64,000 nt of DNA, taken from NCBI GenBank assembly GCA_024226315.1, contig JAAELT010000136.1, positions 1 through 64,000 on the forward strand, read 5' to 3'. The DNA comes from a bacterium (GTDB taxonomy: Bacteria; Acidobacteriota; Thermoanaerobaculia; Multivoradales; J023). Each line of letters starts with the position of its first letter. Positions within the stretch are counted from its first letter, which is position 1. Position numbers and translations under genes: made by a program. Under the pieces are notes generated by a model. The model did not search any database and was not told the DNA's origin. It saw only the letters and a list, made by a program, of their open reading frames with translations. Positions 34,807 to 43,856 of the stretch are shown in pieces.

Positions 34807-37800
34807 TTGAAACGGCCGACTCAGGCGAGTGATCCGCCGACCCAGACGCCGACCGTCCGCGAGCTGCCGGCCACGGATCGGGACTCCGCCACCGAGAAGC
34901 ACCCGGCGCGGGCTCCCGGCCGGCTCGACGCGAGCCGGTTCCCGCCCGGCGCGATCCTGGCCAGACGTTACCGGATGGTCAGTTTTCTGGGCCGCGGCGG
35001 CATGGGCGACGTCTACCGCGCCGACGATCTCGAGCTCGGCCAGGCGGTAGCTCTGAAGTTCCTCCCCGAGTCGATGGCGCGCGACGAGGTCAGCCGCTCG
35101 CGCCTGCGGACCGAAGTGCGCATCGCTCGCGAGATCTCCCACCCGAATGTCTGCCGGGTGCATGACATCGGCGAGGCGGAGGGGCATTGTTTCCTCTCCA
35201 TGGAATACATCGAGGGAGAGGACCTGGCGTCTCTCCACCGGCGGATCGGACGCCTACCGAGAGACAAGGCGCTCGAGATCGCCCGGCAACTCTGCCAGGG
35301 CCTGGCCGCGGCCCACGAGCGGGACGTCCTGCACCGCGACCTCAAACCGAGCAACCTGATGATCGACGGCCGAGGCCGTGCGCGCATCACCGACTTCGGC
35401 ATCGCCACCCTCAGCGCCGACACCAGCGACGCCGGTGAGGACGGCTCCGGGAGCGGAGGGCCACGCCAGGGCACGCCTGCCTACATGGCGCCCGAACAGC
35501 TGACCGGTGGCGAGGCGTCGGTGCACAGTGACCTCTTCGCGCTCGGGCTGGTGCTCTACGAGCTGTTCACCGGCCAGCGGGCATTTCAGGCCGCTTCCAT
35601 CAGCCAGCTGATCGCGGCCCACCAGGCCGGGGACGTCGTGCCGCCGTCGGACCTGGTGCCGGGCTTCGACCCGGCCGTCGAGGCGGTCATTCTCGGTTGC
35701 CTGCGGCCCGAGCCGGACGATCGACCCGGTTCGGTCGAGGAGGTGGCGTCAGCGCTCTCAGCCCTCGACACCGGCCGCACCTGGCGGCCCGCCGTCGACG
35801 AACCGATCCCCCAGCGCCCGTCCTGGCTACTGGAAGAGATACTGGGCGAAGGCGGGTTCGGCCAGGTCTGGCTCGCGCGCCACAACAAGACCGGCGATCC
35901 GAGGGTCTTCAAATTCTGCCACGAGGCGCAGCGCCTGCCCACGCTCCAGCGCGAGATCGCCGTCTTCCGGCTGCTCAAGGAGGAGCTCGGAGATCGCGAC
36001 GACATTGCGCGCGTGCTCGACTGGAGCTTCGAGGAGCCACCCTACTTCATCGAGTCCGAGTACACCGAGGGTGGCAATCTCCAGCTGTGGTGCCAGCAGC
36101 GGGGCGGCGTGCGAGCCGTGCCGCTGGCCGTCCGCCTCGAGCTGGTGGCGCAAGTGGCCACGGCGCTGGCGGCGGCGCATTCGGTCGGCGTGCTGCACAA
36201 GGACGTCAAGCCGAGCAATGTTCTGATCACCGGCGATGCGGAGCATCCGCGAGCGCGGCTGACCGACTTCGGTCTGGGCGCGGTCACCGAGAGTCAGCGA
36301 CTGGTTGCCGCCGGCATCACGTCTCCTGACTGGCTCGAGTCCTCGGGCGGGGAGCGAGCCGGCACCCGCCTGTACATGGCCCCGGAGCTGGTGGAAGGCA
36401 AGGCCGCGACCCTGCAGTCCGATCTCTACGCCCTCGGGGTGATGCTCTACCAGGCGGTGGTGGGCGACTTCTCGCGCGTGCTGGCCCCCGGCTGGTGGCG
36501 GGACGTCGACGACGAGCTGCTGCGCGAGGACATCGGGATCTCGGTGGACGGTTCGCCCGAGCGACGCCTGGGCGACGCGCGACGCCTGGCTCGGCGCCTG
36601 CGGTCCCTGGAAGACCGGCGCGAGGAGCGCGACGCCGGGCGACGCGCGGAGGAAGAAGCGCGGCAGACACGGAAGACGCTGGTGAAGGCGCGGCGGCGGC
36701 GCAGGATGGCGGCGGCGCTGACCGGCGCGCTGGCGGTGATCGCCCTGGCGATGGGGTTTCTGGCGAGCCTGATCGCCAGAGAGAAGGGGCGGGCGGAAGA
36801 AGAGGCCGCCAGGGCCAGGAACCTCGCCCGCATCGCGGTGGCCGGCGAGTGGATGCGGACGGACCCCACGCGCGCCGCCCTGGTGCTGCTGGAGGTCGAG
36901 GATCCGGACGTGACGGCCCACGCCGGCTCCCAGATCCGGCGCGTACTGGAGCGCAACCTGGCGGCCGCGGAGCTGCGTGGCCACGAGGGGCCGATCCGCA
37001 CCGCCGAGTGGAGCCTGGACGGCGAACGGATCGTCACCACTTCCGGTGATCGAACAGCCCGAGTGTGGCAGACCGGCGGTTCCGGCGAGCACCTCGTGCT
37101 GGAGCACGACGACCGGGTGTTGGCTGCCTGGTTCGACCGACGCGACGGCCGGGTCGTCACGGTCTCGGCCGACGGCGTAGCCCGGTACTGGAACCCCGAC
37201 GGCTCCCAAGGGCCGGTGATCTTCGAGGACCCGGGCGGCAACCTGGAGCTCGTCGCGCGCGCCCCCCGCGGCGACCGGATCGCGCTGGCCTACTGGAGCG
37301 GCATGGTGCGCCTGCGCGCGGCCGACGGTTCGGGCGAGGGCATGCTCCTCGCCGGGCACGGCGGCCCGGTCACGGCCGTGTCTTTCAGCGCCGATGGCAC
37401 CCACCTGGTCACTGCCGCGCGCGACGGCACGGCGCGGATCTGGCGGACCGGGGAGGCAGGCGACGCGATCGTCCTCGAGCATGGCGGGGCTGTCACGGCG
37501 GCATTGTTCGGCCCCGGCGGTAACCGCGTGCTGACGGCCGCGGCCGACGGCGTGGCGCGGGTGTGGAGCGCCGACAGCAGCGGCGAGCCGATCGCCTTCC
37601 GCGACTACGCGGAGGGCGCGTCCCTGGTCGATGTGTCCTGGAGCCCCGCCGGCGACCGGATCGCGCTGTCGTCATGGGGCACGGCCAGCGTTCGCAGCGC
37701 CGACGGCAGTGGCGACCCGGTGGTGCTGCGCGGCCACCGCGACGAGGTGGCGGTGTCCTTCAGCCCGAGCGGCGACCTCGTCCTCACCACCTCGGGTGAC

Positions 37801-39102
37801 GGCACCACCAGGATCTGGAGCGCCGACTCTTCGGCCGCGCCGGTAGCGCTCGACGGTCACGACGGCAGCGTCGACTCCTTCTTCAGCCCGAACGGCGGAG
37901 AGGTTCTCACCACCTCGCGCGACGGCAGCGCCCGGCTATGGCGCGTGGATCATCCCACGGAGCCGGCCGTGCTCCGGCACGCCGCGGCGGTCCAGGCAGC
38001 GGCCTGGAGCCCCGCGGGCGATCGGGTCGTCACCGCGGCACGCGACGGCAGCGTCAAGATCTGGGGGCTCGACGGCGACGGGCCGGTCCTTCTCGCCGGC
38101 CACGACGCAGCAGTCGCGGCCGTGGCCTGGAGCCCCGCGGGTGATCGCGTTCTGACCGCGTCTCACGACGGCACGGCGCGCGTGTGGTCGGCGGACCGCC
38201 CCCGGGACCCGGCGATTCTCGCGGGACACGACGGCGGCGTCCTGATCGCATCCTGGAACGCGACCGGCGACCGGGTGCTCACCGCCTCCGAGGACGGCAC
38301 CGTACGGCTGTGGCGCCCGGACGGGACCGAAAGGCCCGTCGTTCTGGGCAGCCGGGACGCGCCGGTGTTCGCCGCCTCCTGGAGCCCCGACGGCGACAGG
38401 GTCGCTCTCGCCACCAGCCGGTCCGCCGGCGTGTGGAGCGCCGACGGCGCCGGCGCTACCACCCTCTTCGAGGGTCACGATTTTCCGGTAGAGGTGGTCT
38501 CCTTCGACCCTGGTGGCAATCGCCTGCTCACCGCCTCGGGAGACGGCACCGCCCGGATCTGGAACGTCACCGACGGCGAACAGGCGCGGCTTCTCGACGG
38601 CCACGACGAGTTCATCTTCGCGGCGTCCTTCAGCCCGAGCGGCGACCGGGTGCTCACCGCCACCGCCGATGGCGTGGTGCGGATCTGGGACGCCGATCTC
38701 GCCGGCGAGCCGCTGGTGATCACCAGCCACCGGAGCGCCATCTACGCGGCATCCTGGAGCCCCGACGGCGACCGGATCGTCACCGCTTCGGAGGACGGCA
38801 CCGCCCGGGTCCGCGACGCCGACGGCGCCGGCGAGCCGCTGGTGCTCGAAGGACATGCCGGCCCCGTGATCGCCGCTTCCTGGAGCCCGCTCGGTGACCG
38901 CATCCTCACCCTGTCGCTGGACGGCACCGCGCGCGTGTGGAGGACCGAGACCGCCGATCTGATCGCCGCGATCAAGGCCGCGACCGGGATGTGTCTGGAC
39001 CCCGAGTTTCGGCGCAAGAACCTGGACGAATCGCCGGAGAAGGCGCGCCTGCGTCACGCCGAGTGCGAAAGGTCCCACGGCCGCGAGCCGGCCGCCGGTT
39101 GA
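34807..39102 (+). CDS. tandem Ser/Thr kinase with 16 WD40 repeats
   Basis: 1431 residues from a TTG at 34807 with GGAGG eight bases upstream; the frame extends upstream over the previous gene. Kinase 1 (about 55-320): LGRGGMGDVY loop, VALK (Lys84), HRDLKPSN (177-183), DFG (196-198), APE (228-230). Kinase 2 (about 342-600): GEGGFGQVW loop, Lys369 in RVFKF, HKDVKPSN (464-471), DFG (487-489), APE (525-527). In kinase 2 the HRD Arg is Lys but the catalytic Asp is kept. A transmembrane helix spans about 636-656 (TGALAVIALAMGFLASLIA). Sixteen WD40-like units then form the outer half, each close to WSPAGDRVLTASHDGTARVW. Predicted membrane signalling kinase with a propeller-type sensor. Confidence 0.9.
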   Translation: MKRPTQASDPPTQTPTVRELPATDRDSATEKHPARAPGRLDASRFPPGAILARRYRMVSFLGRGGMGDVYRADDLELGQAVALKFLPESMARDEVSRSRLRTEVRIAREISHPNVCRVHDIGEAEGHCFLSMEYIEGEDLASLHRRIGRLPRDKALEIARQLCQGLAAAHERDVLHRDLKPSNLMIDGRGRARITDFGIATLSADTSDAGEDGSGSGGPRQGTPAYMAPEQLTGGEASVHSDLFALGLVLYELFTGQRAFQAASISQLIAAHQAGDVVPPSDLVPGFDPAVEAVILGCLRPEPDDRPGSVEEVASALSALDTGRTWRPAVDEPIPQRPSWLLEEILGEGGFGQVWLARHNKTGDPRVFKFCHEAQRLPTLQREIAVFRLLKEELGDRDDIARVLDWSFEEPPYFIESEYTEGGNLQLWCQQRGGVRAVPLAVRLELVAQVATALAAAHSVGVLHKDVKPSNVLITGDAEHPRARLTDFGLGAVTESQRLVAAGITSPDWLESSGGERAGTRLYMAPELVEGKAATLQSDLYALGVMLYQAVVGDFSRVLAPGWWRDVDDELLREDIGISVDGSPERRLGDARRLARRLRSLEDRREERDAGRRAEEEARQTRKTLVKARRRRRMAAALTGALAVIALAMGFLASLIAREKGRAEEEAARARNLARIAVAGEWMRTDPTRAALVLLEVEDPDVTAHAGSQIRRVLERNLAAAELRGHEGPIRTAEWSLDGERIVTTSGDRTARVWQTGGSGEHLVLEHDDRVLAAWFDRRDGRVVTVSADGVARYWNPDGSQGPVIFEDPGGNLELVARAPRGDRIALAYWSGMVRLRAADGSGEGMLLAGHGGPVTAVSFSADGTHLVTAARDGTARIWRTGEAGDAIVLEHGGAVTAALFGPGGNRVLTAAADGVARVWSADSSGEPIAFRDYAEGASLVDVSWSPAGDRIALSSWGTASVRSADGSGDPVVLRGHRDEVAVSFSPSGDLVLTTSGDGTTRIWSADSSAAPVALDGHDGSVDSFFSPNGGEVLTTSRDGSARLWRVDHPTEPAVLRHAAAVQAAAWSPAGDRVVTAARDGSVKIWGLDGDGPVLLAGHDAAVAAVAWSPAGDRVLTASHDGTARVWSADRPRDPAILAGHDGGVLIASWNATGDRVLTASEDGTVRLWRPDGTERPVVLGSRDAPVFAASWSPDGDRVALATSRSAGVWSADGAGATTLFEGHDFPVEVVSFDPGGNRLLTASGDGTARIWNVTDGEQARLLDGHDEFIFAASFSPSGDRVLTATADGVVRIWDADLAGEPLVITSHRSAIYAASWSPDGDRIVTASEDGTARVRDADGAGEPLVLEGHAGPVIAASWSPLGDRILTLSLDGTARVWRTETADLIAAIKAATGMCLDPEFRRKNLDESPEKARLRHAECERSHGREPAAG

Positions 39103-39190
39103 CGCCCGGATCAGTCGGACTCGGCGCGGCCCCCGACGCGGGCAGCACCATGGTGCCGCTACGGTGGGCCAGGGTGATCGCCGCGGCCTG

Positions 39191-39823
39191 CTATGCGATC
39201 TTGGCGCCCGCCGCTGGAGACACAGGAATGATGCCGTAGAGAGCGAGGTTGGTGAGCTGCTCCACGATCTGCTCTTCACTCAAGGCGCTCTCGGACTTGT
39301 ACCAACGCACCACCCAGTGGATCATGCCGAATAAGCTGTAGGCCGCCACGGTGGGATCGACATTGGGCGACGCGCCCTGTTTCGCCAGGATCTGCTCGAT
39401 GCACTCCTGGAGCATGCGCGGATAGCTGTCCTTGCGCTCGGCGACCAGCGCGCGGTGTACGTCGTCCAACCCCTCTTCCTCGGTGACCAGGATGGTGAGC
39501 GCGCTCGGATCCTGCATCATCAGACGGATGTGGCCGGACACCAGGGCGGCGAGACGGAGCTCCGGATCGCGCTGCTCGGAGGCGGGTTGCATGACCTCGG
39601 CCTCGAGCATCTCCATGGCATCGTCCATGATGGCGAAGAGCAGCGCCTCCTTGCCCTTGATGTAGTAGTACAACCCACCCTTGGTGAGGTCGACGGCATC
39701 GGCGATGTCGCCCATCGAGGTCGCGCCGAATCCCTTCTTGTAGATGACACGAGCCGCCTGACGATAGATGCTCTTCGCCCGACGGTCGTCACTGACTGTC
39801 GGCGGCTTGTGGATCGAAGTCAT
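39191..39823 (-). CDS. TetR family transcriptional regulator
   Basis: 211 residues from the ATG at 39823, with GAGGG upstream; the frame continues 54 codons further without an RBS. The N-terminal helix-turn-helix is canonical (ARVIYKKGFGATSMGDIADA, VDLTKGGLYYYIKGKEALL). The C-terminal domain (SGHIRLMMQDPSALTILVTEEE) is of the fatty-acid/TetR_C type. Operator-like dyads carrying its expected half-site ACCGA lie at 39876-39889, 41852-41865 and 42070-42083, so it very probably controls itself and the ThDP enzyme gene upstream. Ligand unknown. Confidence 0.9.
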   Translation of the reverse strand: MTSIHKPPTVSDDRRAKSIYRQAARVIYKKGFGATSMGDIADAVDLTKGGLYYYIKGKEALLFAIMDDAMEMLEAEVMQPASEQRDPELRLAALVSGHIRLMMQDPSALTILVTEEEGLDDVHRALVAERKDSYPRMLQECIEQILAKQGASPNVDPTVAAYSLFGMIHWVVRWYKSESALSEEQIVEQLTNLALYGIIPVSPAAGAKIA

Positions 39824-39875
39824 GGTACGCCCTCTTTCAAAATGGCCGGCGCGGGGGAGTAATGCAGGGAAAAAT

Positions 39876-39889
39876 ACCAACCAGTCGGT
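39876..39889. promoter_or_regulatory. TetR operator-like dyad
   Basis: ACCAACCAGTCGGT, a 14-mer with half-sites ACC-A and TCGGT, sits 53 bases upstream of the tetR start. It is a mismatched version of the perfect ACCGA-N4-TCGGT copies at 41852 and 42070. The position suits autorepression. Confidence 0.6.
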
Positions 39890-39995
39890 CGAATTTTCGC
39901 GAATAAGCGTACTCCTGTCAAGGACGCTCACCCGGACCGATCGAGGCAGCTTGCTGCTGTGGCGTAGCCCCAGGCCCGCGGGCAAGGCGGGGCGG

Positions 39996-41756
39996 CTACT
40001 TTTCCCAGCCGGCGACGTTCTTCGAGTTGCCCTGGTTGATCAGGCTCTCGAAACGTCGGAGCAGTGGGGAAGCCTGCGTAGTGTCGATGCGGACGTCGAC
40101 CACGAAGGGCCCCTCGGCGGCGAGCGCTTGCTCGAGCGCGTCGTCGAGCATCTCCTCGGATTCCACCAGCACGCCGTCGGCGCCCTGGGATCGGGCGAGG
40201 CCGACGAAATCGACGCACTGAAAGTCGACGTTGGCATCGGTCAGCCCGAGGGCACGGTGGCCGTCCCGGCACATGCCGTAGCCGGAGTCGTTGAGCACGA
40301 TCCAGACCGCCTTCGCCCGGTACTGGACCGCGGAGCTGATCTCCGAGTTCATCAGCATCGAGCCGTCGCCGACGACGGCAACGGACTTCCTGTTGGCCGC
40401 GACCGCCGCGCCGACGACGCCCGCCGCCGAGTGGCCCATCGAGCCAAAAAGCGTCGAGACGCGATAGCGACGCGGCGTCGGGAACCGCAGGAGGTGATTG
40501 CACCACGCGAAGGAGTTGCCACACTCGGACATCACCAGGGCGTCGCTGTCGTCGATGACGCGGCGTTGGATCACCTGCATCAAGGTCTGTGGCCTCACCG
40601 GTCCGCGACCCGCGAGCCGGATCGGCACCGGCTCCTCCCAGTCCGGCCCCGGTCCCGGAGCCTTCACGTTGTCAGCTTCGCCAGCTGGGAAGTGCTGCAA
40701 GAGGTCGTCGAGGAACTGACCGATGTCGGCCTGGATTCCGAACGTGTTGGCTTCAGGGTAGGCCGTTCCGGGAACCCCCGGATCGATGTCCACATGGAGG
40801 AAGCCCCCGCGGGGCAACATGTCGGAATCCCAGAAGGAGGTCGCCTCGCCCAGCCGCGTGCCGAGCACCAGCACCCAGTACGGCTGGCGCTGGACCATGT
40901 ACTGGGTGACCGAATCGTGGCCGCCGAGTCCGGTGACGCCGAGATAGAGCGGATGGTCTTCCGGCATGACGCCCTTGGCGCGCGGCGAGCAGAACACCGG
41001 CGCGCCGGTCCGCTCCGCCAGCTCCCGCACCTGGAGTGCCGCCTCGGTGGCGCCGAAGCCGGCCCAGATCGCGAACGGCTCGGAGCGCAGGTTGCAGGCA
41101 CACTCGGCAATCTTGTCGGCACTGACCGTCGGCGCCTCCATGGCCACGCGGGGCTGAGATCGTGACACGTCGATGCGGTTGGACTGCACCGACATCGGCA
41201 TGCAGACGTGTGCCACGAAGCCGCCCGGCCGCAGCAAGCCGAGGCTCAGCCTGCGCATGACCTCCGGCAGCTCGGAGGCGTGCTCCATGCGCACCGCGAA
41301 ATCGAAGATCGGCCCCGCTGTGTAGAAGACGTCCTGGGGCATCGTGTAGGAGCTGGTTTCCTGAGTCGCCCAACGGCCGCGCTGGGGCGAATTGGTGGCG
41401 CCGGAGACCAGGATGACCTTGGCGCCGTCCCAACGGGCGGCGGTCATTCCGGTCAAGCTGTTGAGCAGGCCGGGACCGGTGGTGGCGAAGACCACTGTCG
41501 CCTTGCCGGTCGCGAAATGGGCTTCGGTAGCCGCGAACGCGGCGCCGGACTCGTGACGGAAGTGCCGCAGCTCGATCGAGCTTTCTTCCAAGGCGTCGAA
41601 GATCAGGGCGATCGCGCCACCGCTGACACCGAAAGCCTGCTCCACTCCCAACGCCGCCAGCTGGTCAGCGAAGGTCTCTACGATGGTTGCCTCGGTCCGG
41701 GCCTGACCCCCGAGCCCCTGGTTGGCCGCCGCGCGCTTCTGAGCCACGTTCTGCAT
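39996..41756 (-). CDS. ThDP-dependent acetolactate synthase-like enzyme
   Basis: 586 residues with the AHAS/BFD three-domain fold. Residues about 20-190 are the PYR domain with catalytic Glu in RHESGAAFAATE and the GGAIALIFDAL loop. The middle domain is about 210-340. The PP domain (about 400-560) has the ThDP/Mg motif GDGSMLMNSEISSAVQYRAK to VLNDSGYGM. GAGA is not typical AHAS, and no FAD contacts can be confirmed, so the product may be a general acyloin synthase or a decarboxylase, possibly ScyA-like, rather than the Ilv enzyme. No small ilvH-type subunit gene follows. It lies 172 bases upstream of the tetR stop on the same strand and has TetR operators in its leader. Confidence 0.8.
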   Translation of the reverse strand: MQNVAQKRAAANQGLGGQARTEATIVETFADQLAALGVEQAFGVSGGAIALIFDALEESSIELRHFRHESGAAFAATEAHFATGKATVVFATTGPGLLNSLTGMTAARWDGAKVILVSGATNSPQRGRWATQETSSYTMPQDVFYTAGPIFDFAVRMEHASELPEVMRRLSLGLLRPGGFVAHVCMPMSVQSNRIDVSRSQPRVAMEAPTVSADKIAECACNLRSEPFAIWAGFGATEAALQVRELAERTGAPVFCSPRAKGVMPEDHPLYLGVTGLGGHDSVTQYMVQRQPYWVLVLGTRLGEATSFWDSDMLPRGGFLHVDIDPGVPGTAYPEANTFGIQADIGQFLDDLLQHFPAGEADNVKAPGPGPDWEEPVPIRLAGRGPVRPQTLMQVIQRRVIDDSDALVMSECGNSFAWCNHLLRFPTPRRYRVSTLFGSMGHSAAGVVGAAVAANRKSVAVVGDGSMLMNSEISSAVQYRAKAVWIVLNDSGYGMCRDGHRALGLTDANVDFQCVDFVGLARSQGADGVLVESEEMLDDALEQALAAEGPFVVDVRIDTTQASPLLRRFESLINQGNSKNVAGWEK

Positions 41757-41851
41757 TTCTCGTTACCTCGAAAATCGTGACGCTCCAGTTCCGGCGACCG
41801 GCGTCGCGGTGGCGAGCCACCAACCCCTCTTCCCGACCCCGACTCGGACGT

Positions 41852-41865
41852 ACCGAACGGTCGGT
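41852..41865. promoter_or_regulatory. TetR operator dyad, copy 1
   Basis: ACCGAACGGTCGGT has perfect half-sites ACCGA/TCGGT. It is 96 bases upstream of the ThDP enzyme start and identical to the copy at 42070-42083. It is flanked by a further TCGG. Confidence 0.75.
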
Positions 41866-42069
41866 CGGACACCCCTATGCGCGGACAGCTCCCTGGACGA
41901 GATAGGACAACGATCTTGGCTCTGGATGCTGGGCCCGGCGCGCGCGTGGAGTTCTGAGTCGGTTCGCCGCTCAGATCGGCAGGTCCCTGGTCTTTGATGT
42001 CAGCTGGTCGTGGTGGCAGCTGGTCTCGAAGTCAGCTCTCAAGTGCCGTCGTCGTCGAAAGTTTGTTAA

Positions 42070-42083
42070 ACCGAACGGTCGGT
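42070..42083. promoter_or_regulatory. TetR operator dyad, copy 2
   Basis: An exact second copy of ACCGAACGGTCGGT, 205 bases from the first, embedded in TTAAACCGAACGGTCGGTAG. Two identical dyads at this distance could support looping or serve a second, divergent promoter. Confidence 0.75.
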
Positions 42084-42402
42084 AGAATAGAGATCTGAGC
42101 CAGAAAGTCAAGGGGTTGGATGGGAAGACATGCAGCGGGAGCGCATATGTTCATATTCCCATGACTTTCTCGCGCTGAACGGATCCTCGTGGATCATTGC
42201 TCCATCATCAGAAGAAAACCACGGAGAGATCAATCTGTCGACCTGTTCACGTCATCGCGCCACAGTCAAATAGTCCAACTATTTCAGCTTTAACAAAACA
42301 CTTGCGCCTCACCGGCCGGCCGAGCGCGGCGACAGCCGGCGAACGCGCCGTGCCTGTGGTCTGAGGCGAGCGCCTTATACTCGATCCGGCTGGCGGAGTC
42401 CC

Positions 42403-43398
42403 ATGAAGGCATCCCGAGATCGAAGGATCGACCTGCTCCAGAAACTGGGGACGCTGGTGGTGTCGGTGTTGCTGTCGGCCCTGGCTGCGGAGCTGCTGTG
42501 GCGCTTCGCCAGGAGCCGGGGGTACGGGCCTGCGACCAATTCGAGCTATGTCGTGCACGACGACGCCCTCGGGTGGCGGTACTCTCCGAACGCCACGAGC
42601 CGGCACCTGTCCGGAGACTTCGATGTCGAGATCCACATCGACCGGCACGGGAACCGCGTCCCCGGACAGGATCAGGCCGGACAGGACCAGGCCGACTCCG
42701 GTCTCTCCTCCGGGCTACCCCGGGTCGTCTTCCTCGGCGATTCCCTGACTTTCGGCTGGGGGGTGCGGTCGGAGGACAGCTTTCCGTTCCTGATCGGCCA
42801 GCAGCTCGACGTTGAAGGGATCAACCTCGGCGTGGCCGGCTACGGCACCGACCAGGAGTACCTCAAGCTGCGACGGGACGGTCTGCCGTTGGGCCCGGCG
42901 GTGGTGGTCCTGACCTTTTGCCAGAACGATCTCTCGGAAGTGATGTCCGGCCGGGAGTACGGCAGGACCAAACCACGATATCGAATCGACGGCCCCCGGC
43001 TGGTGCTCTCCGAGGCCGCCGATCGGACCTCGGCGCTGGAGCGTTACTCCTCTCTCTATCGTTCGTTGAGGTACTTCCTGTCGAGGCGATCCAGCGCGCC
43101 GCTGGAAGGCGAGCGGCTCACGCAGGCTCGGGCTCTGGTGCGACGCTTGATTTGCTCCATGGCCGAGGACTCTCGGCAGGCTGGCGCCCGGTTCCTCGTC
43201 GTGTACGCGGGTGAGCGATGGCTCGGCCAGGCCCTGGCGGAAGATGGGATCGAGGCGATCGACGTCGGCGAGCCATTGCAGCGAGCCGACGACGAAGAGC
43301 CGGTGACCTTTCAGGGCGATCCTCACTGGAACGCCCACGGCCATCGAGTGGTGGCGGCGAGCATCGGCGCGGCACTGGCAACCGAAGAGCCCAGGTAA
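42403..43398 (+). CDS. membrane-anchored SGNH/GDSL hydrolase
   Basis: 331 residues; the ATG follows GGCGGAG. An N-terminal signal anchor (LGTLVVSVLLSALAAELLWR) precedes a full SGNH esterase set: block I FLGDSLTFGWG, block II GVAGYGTDQEYL, block III FCQNDLSE and block V DPHWNAHGH (catalytic Asp and His). It probably removes or transfers acyl groups from polysaccharide or lipid on the outer face of the inner membrane. It converges on the Nudix gene, with only 13 bases between the stops. Confidence 0.86.
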   Translation: MKASRDRRIDLLQKLGTLVVSVLLSALAAELLWRFARSRGYGPATNSSYVVHDDALGWRYSPNATSRHLSGDFDVEIHIDRHGNRVPGQDQAGQDQADSGLSSGLPRVVFLGDSLTFGWGVRSEDSFPFLIGQQLDVEGINLGVAGYGTDQEYLKLRRDGLPLGPAVVVLTFCQNDLSEVMSGREYGRTKPRYRIDGPRLVLSEAADRTSALERYSSLYRSLRYFLSRRSSAPLEGERLTQARALVRRLICSMAEDSRQAGARFLVVYAGERWLGQALAEDGIEAIDVGEPLQRADDEEPVTFQGDPHWNAHGHRVVAASIGAALATEEPR

Positions 43399-43411
43399 CC
43401 CCGAGAGTCCG

Positions 43412-43843
43412 TCACCTCTCGGAGCGGCCACGCAAGAAGGCCGCGAGGGCCGGCAGGATCGGGCGATCGGCGGGCGCCCAGTCGAGGCCGTCGAGCTGCT
43501 CGGTAGTGAACCACCCATACCGGTAGTGCTCAGTCAGACGGATCTCGCCACCGGTGATGGTCGCCAGAAAAACGTCGAGCTCGATCACCACCTGGTCGTC
43601 GACGTGAGTACCGTGCCCTAGCCACGAGCCGGCCTCGACGTCGAGATGCAGCTCCTCGCGGATCTCCCGCTCGAGAGCCGCCCTGGGGGCCTCGCCCGGC
43701 TCGACCTTGCCGCCCGGGAACTCCCACATCGAAGCTTCCCTGGCTGCCTCCGGACCGCGCTGCGTCACCAGGCAGGCGTCGCCTCGAACGATGGCGGCCC
43801 CGACGACCTCGAGGCGGGTGACGGGATCGTTCTCCTCGCTCAC
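43412..43843 (-). CDS. Nudix hydrolase, MutT-like
   Basis: 143 residues from a GTG (43843). The Nudix box is complete: GGKVEPGEAPRAALEREIRE followed by EL fits Gx5Ex7REUxEExGU. The start (EVVGAAIVRGDACLVTQRG) and the tail with YGWFTTEQLDGLDW are typical of 8-oxo-dGTP diphosphatases/CTP pyrophosphohydrolases of the MutT type, which clean the nucleotide pool. It starts 13 bases after the stop of the alkaline-phosphatase-like gene, so they may form an operon. Confidence 0.88.
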   Translation of the reverse strand: MSEENDPVTRLEVVGAAIVRGDACLVTQRGPEAAREASMWEFPGGKVEPGEAPRAALEREIREELHLDVEAGSWLGHGTHVDDQVVIELDVFLATITGGEIRLTEHYRYGWFTTEQLDGLDWAPADRPILPALAAFLRGRSER

Positions 43844-43856
43844 ACCGTCTTCCTCG

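Larger units (their letters stand above)
41757..42402. other. regulatory intergenic region (646 bp) with two operators
   Basis: The long divergent gap contains no believable gene. It holds two perfect TetR-type dyads (41852-41865 and 42070-42083), one near each end of the promoter zone of the minus-strand ThDP gene. AT content rises around 42110-42290. The Shine-Dalgarno of the SGNH gene (GGCGGAG) lies at its right edge. Confidence 0.6.

Noticed and set aside
42121..42175. Possible inverted repeat TGGGAAGACATG ... CATATTCCCA
   Set aside because: Arms match poorly beyond TGGGAA/TTCCCA; chance is likely.
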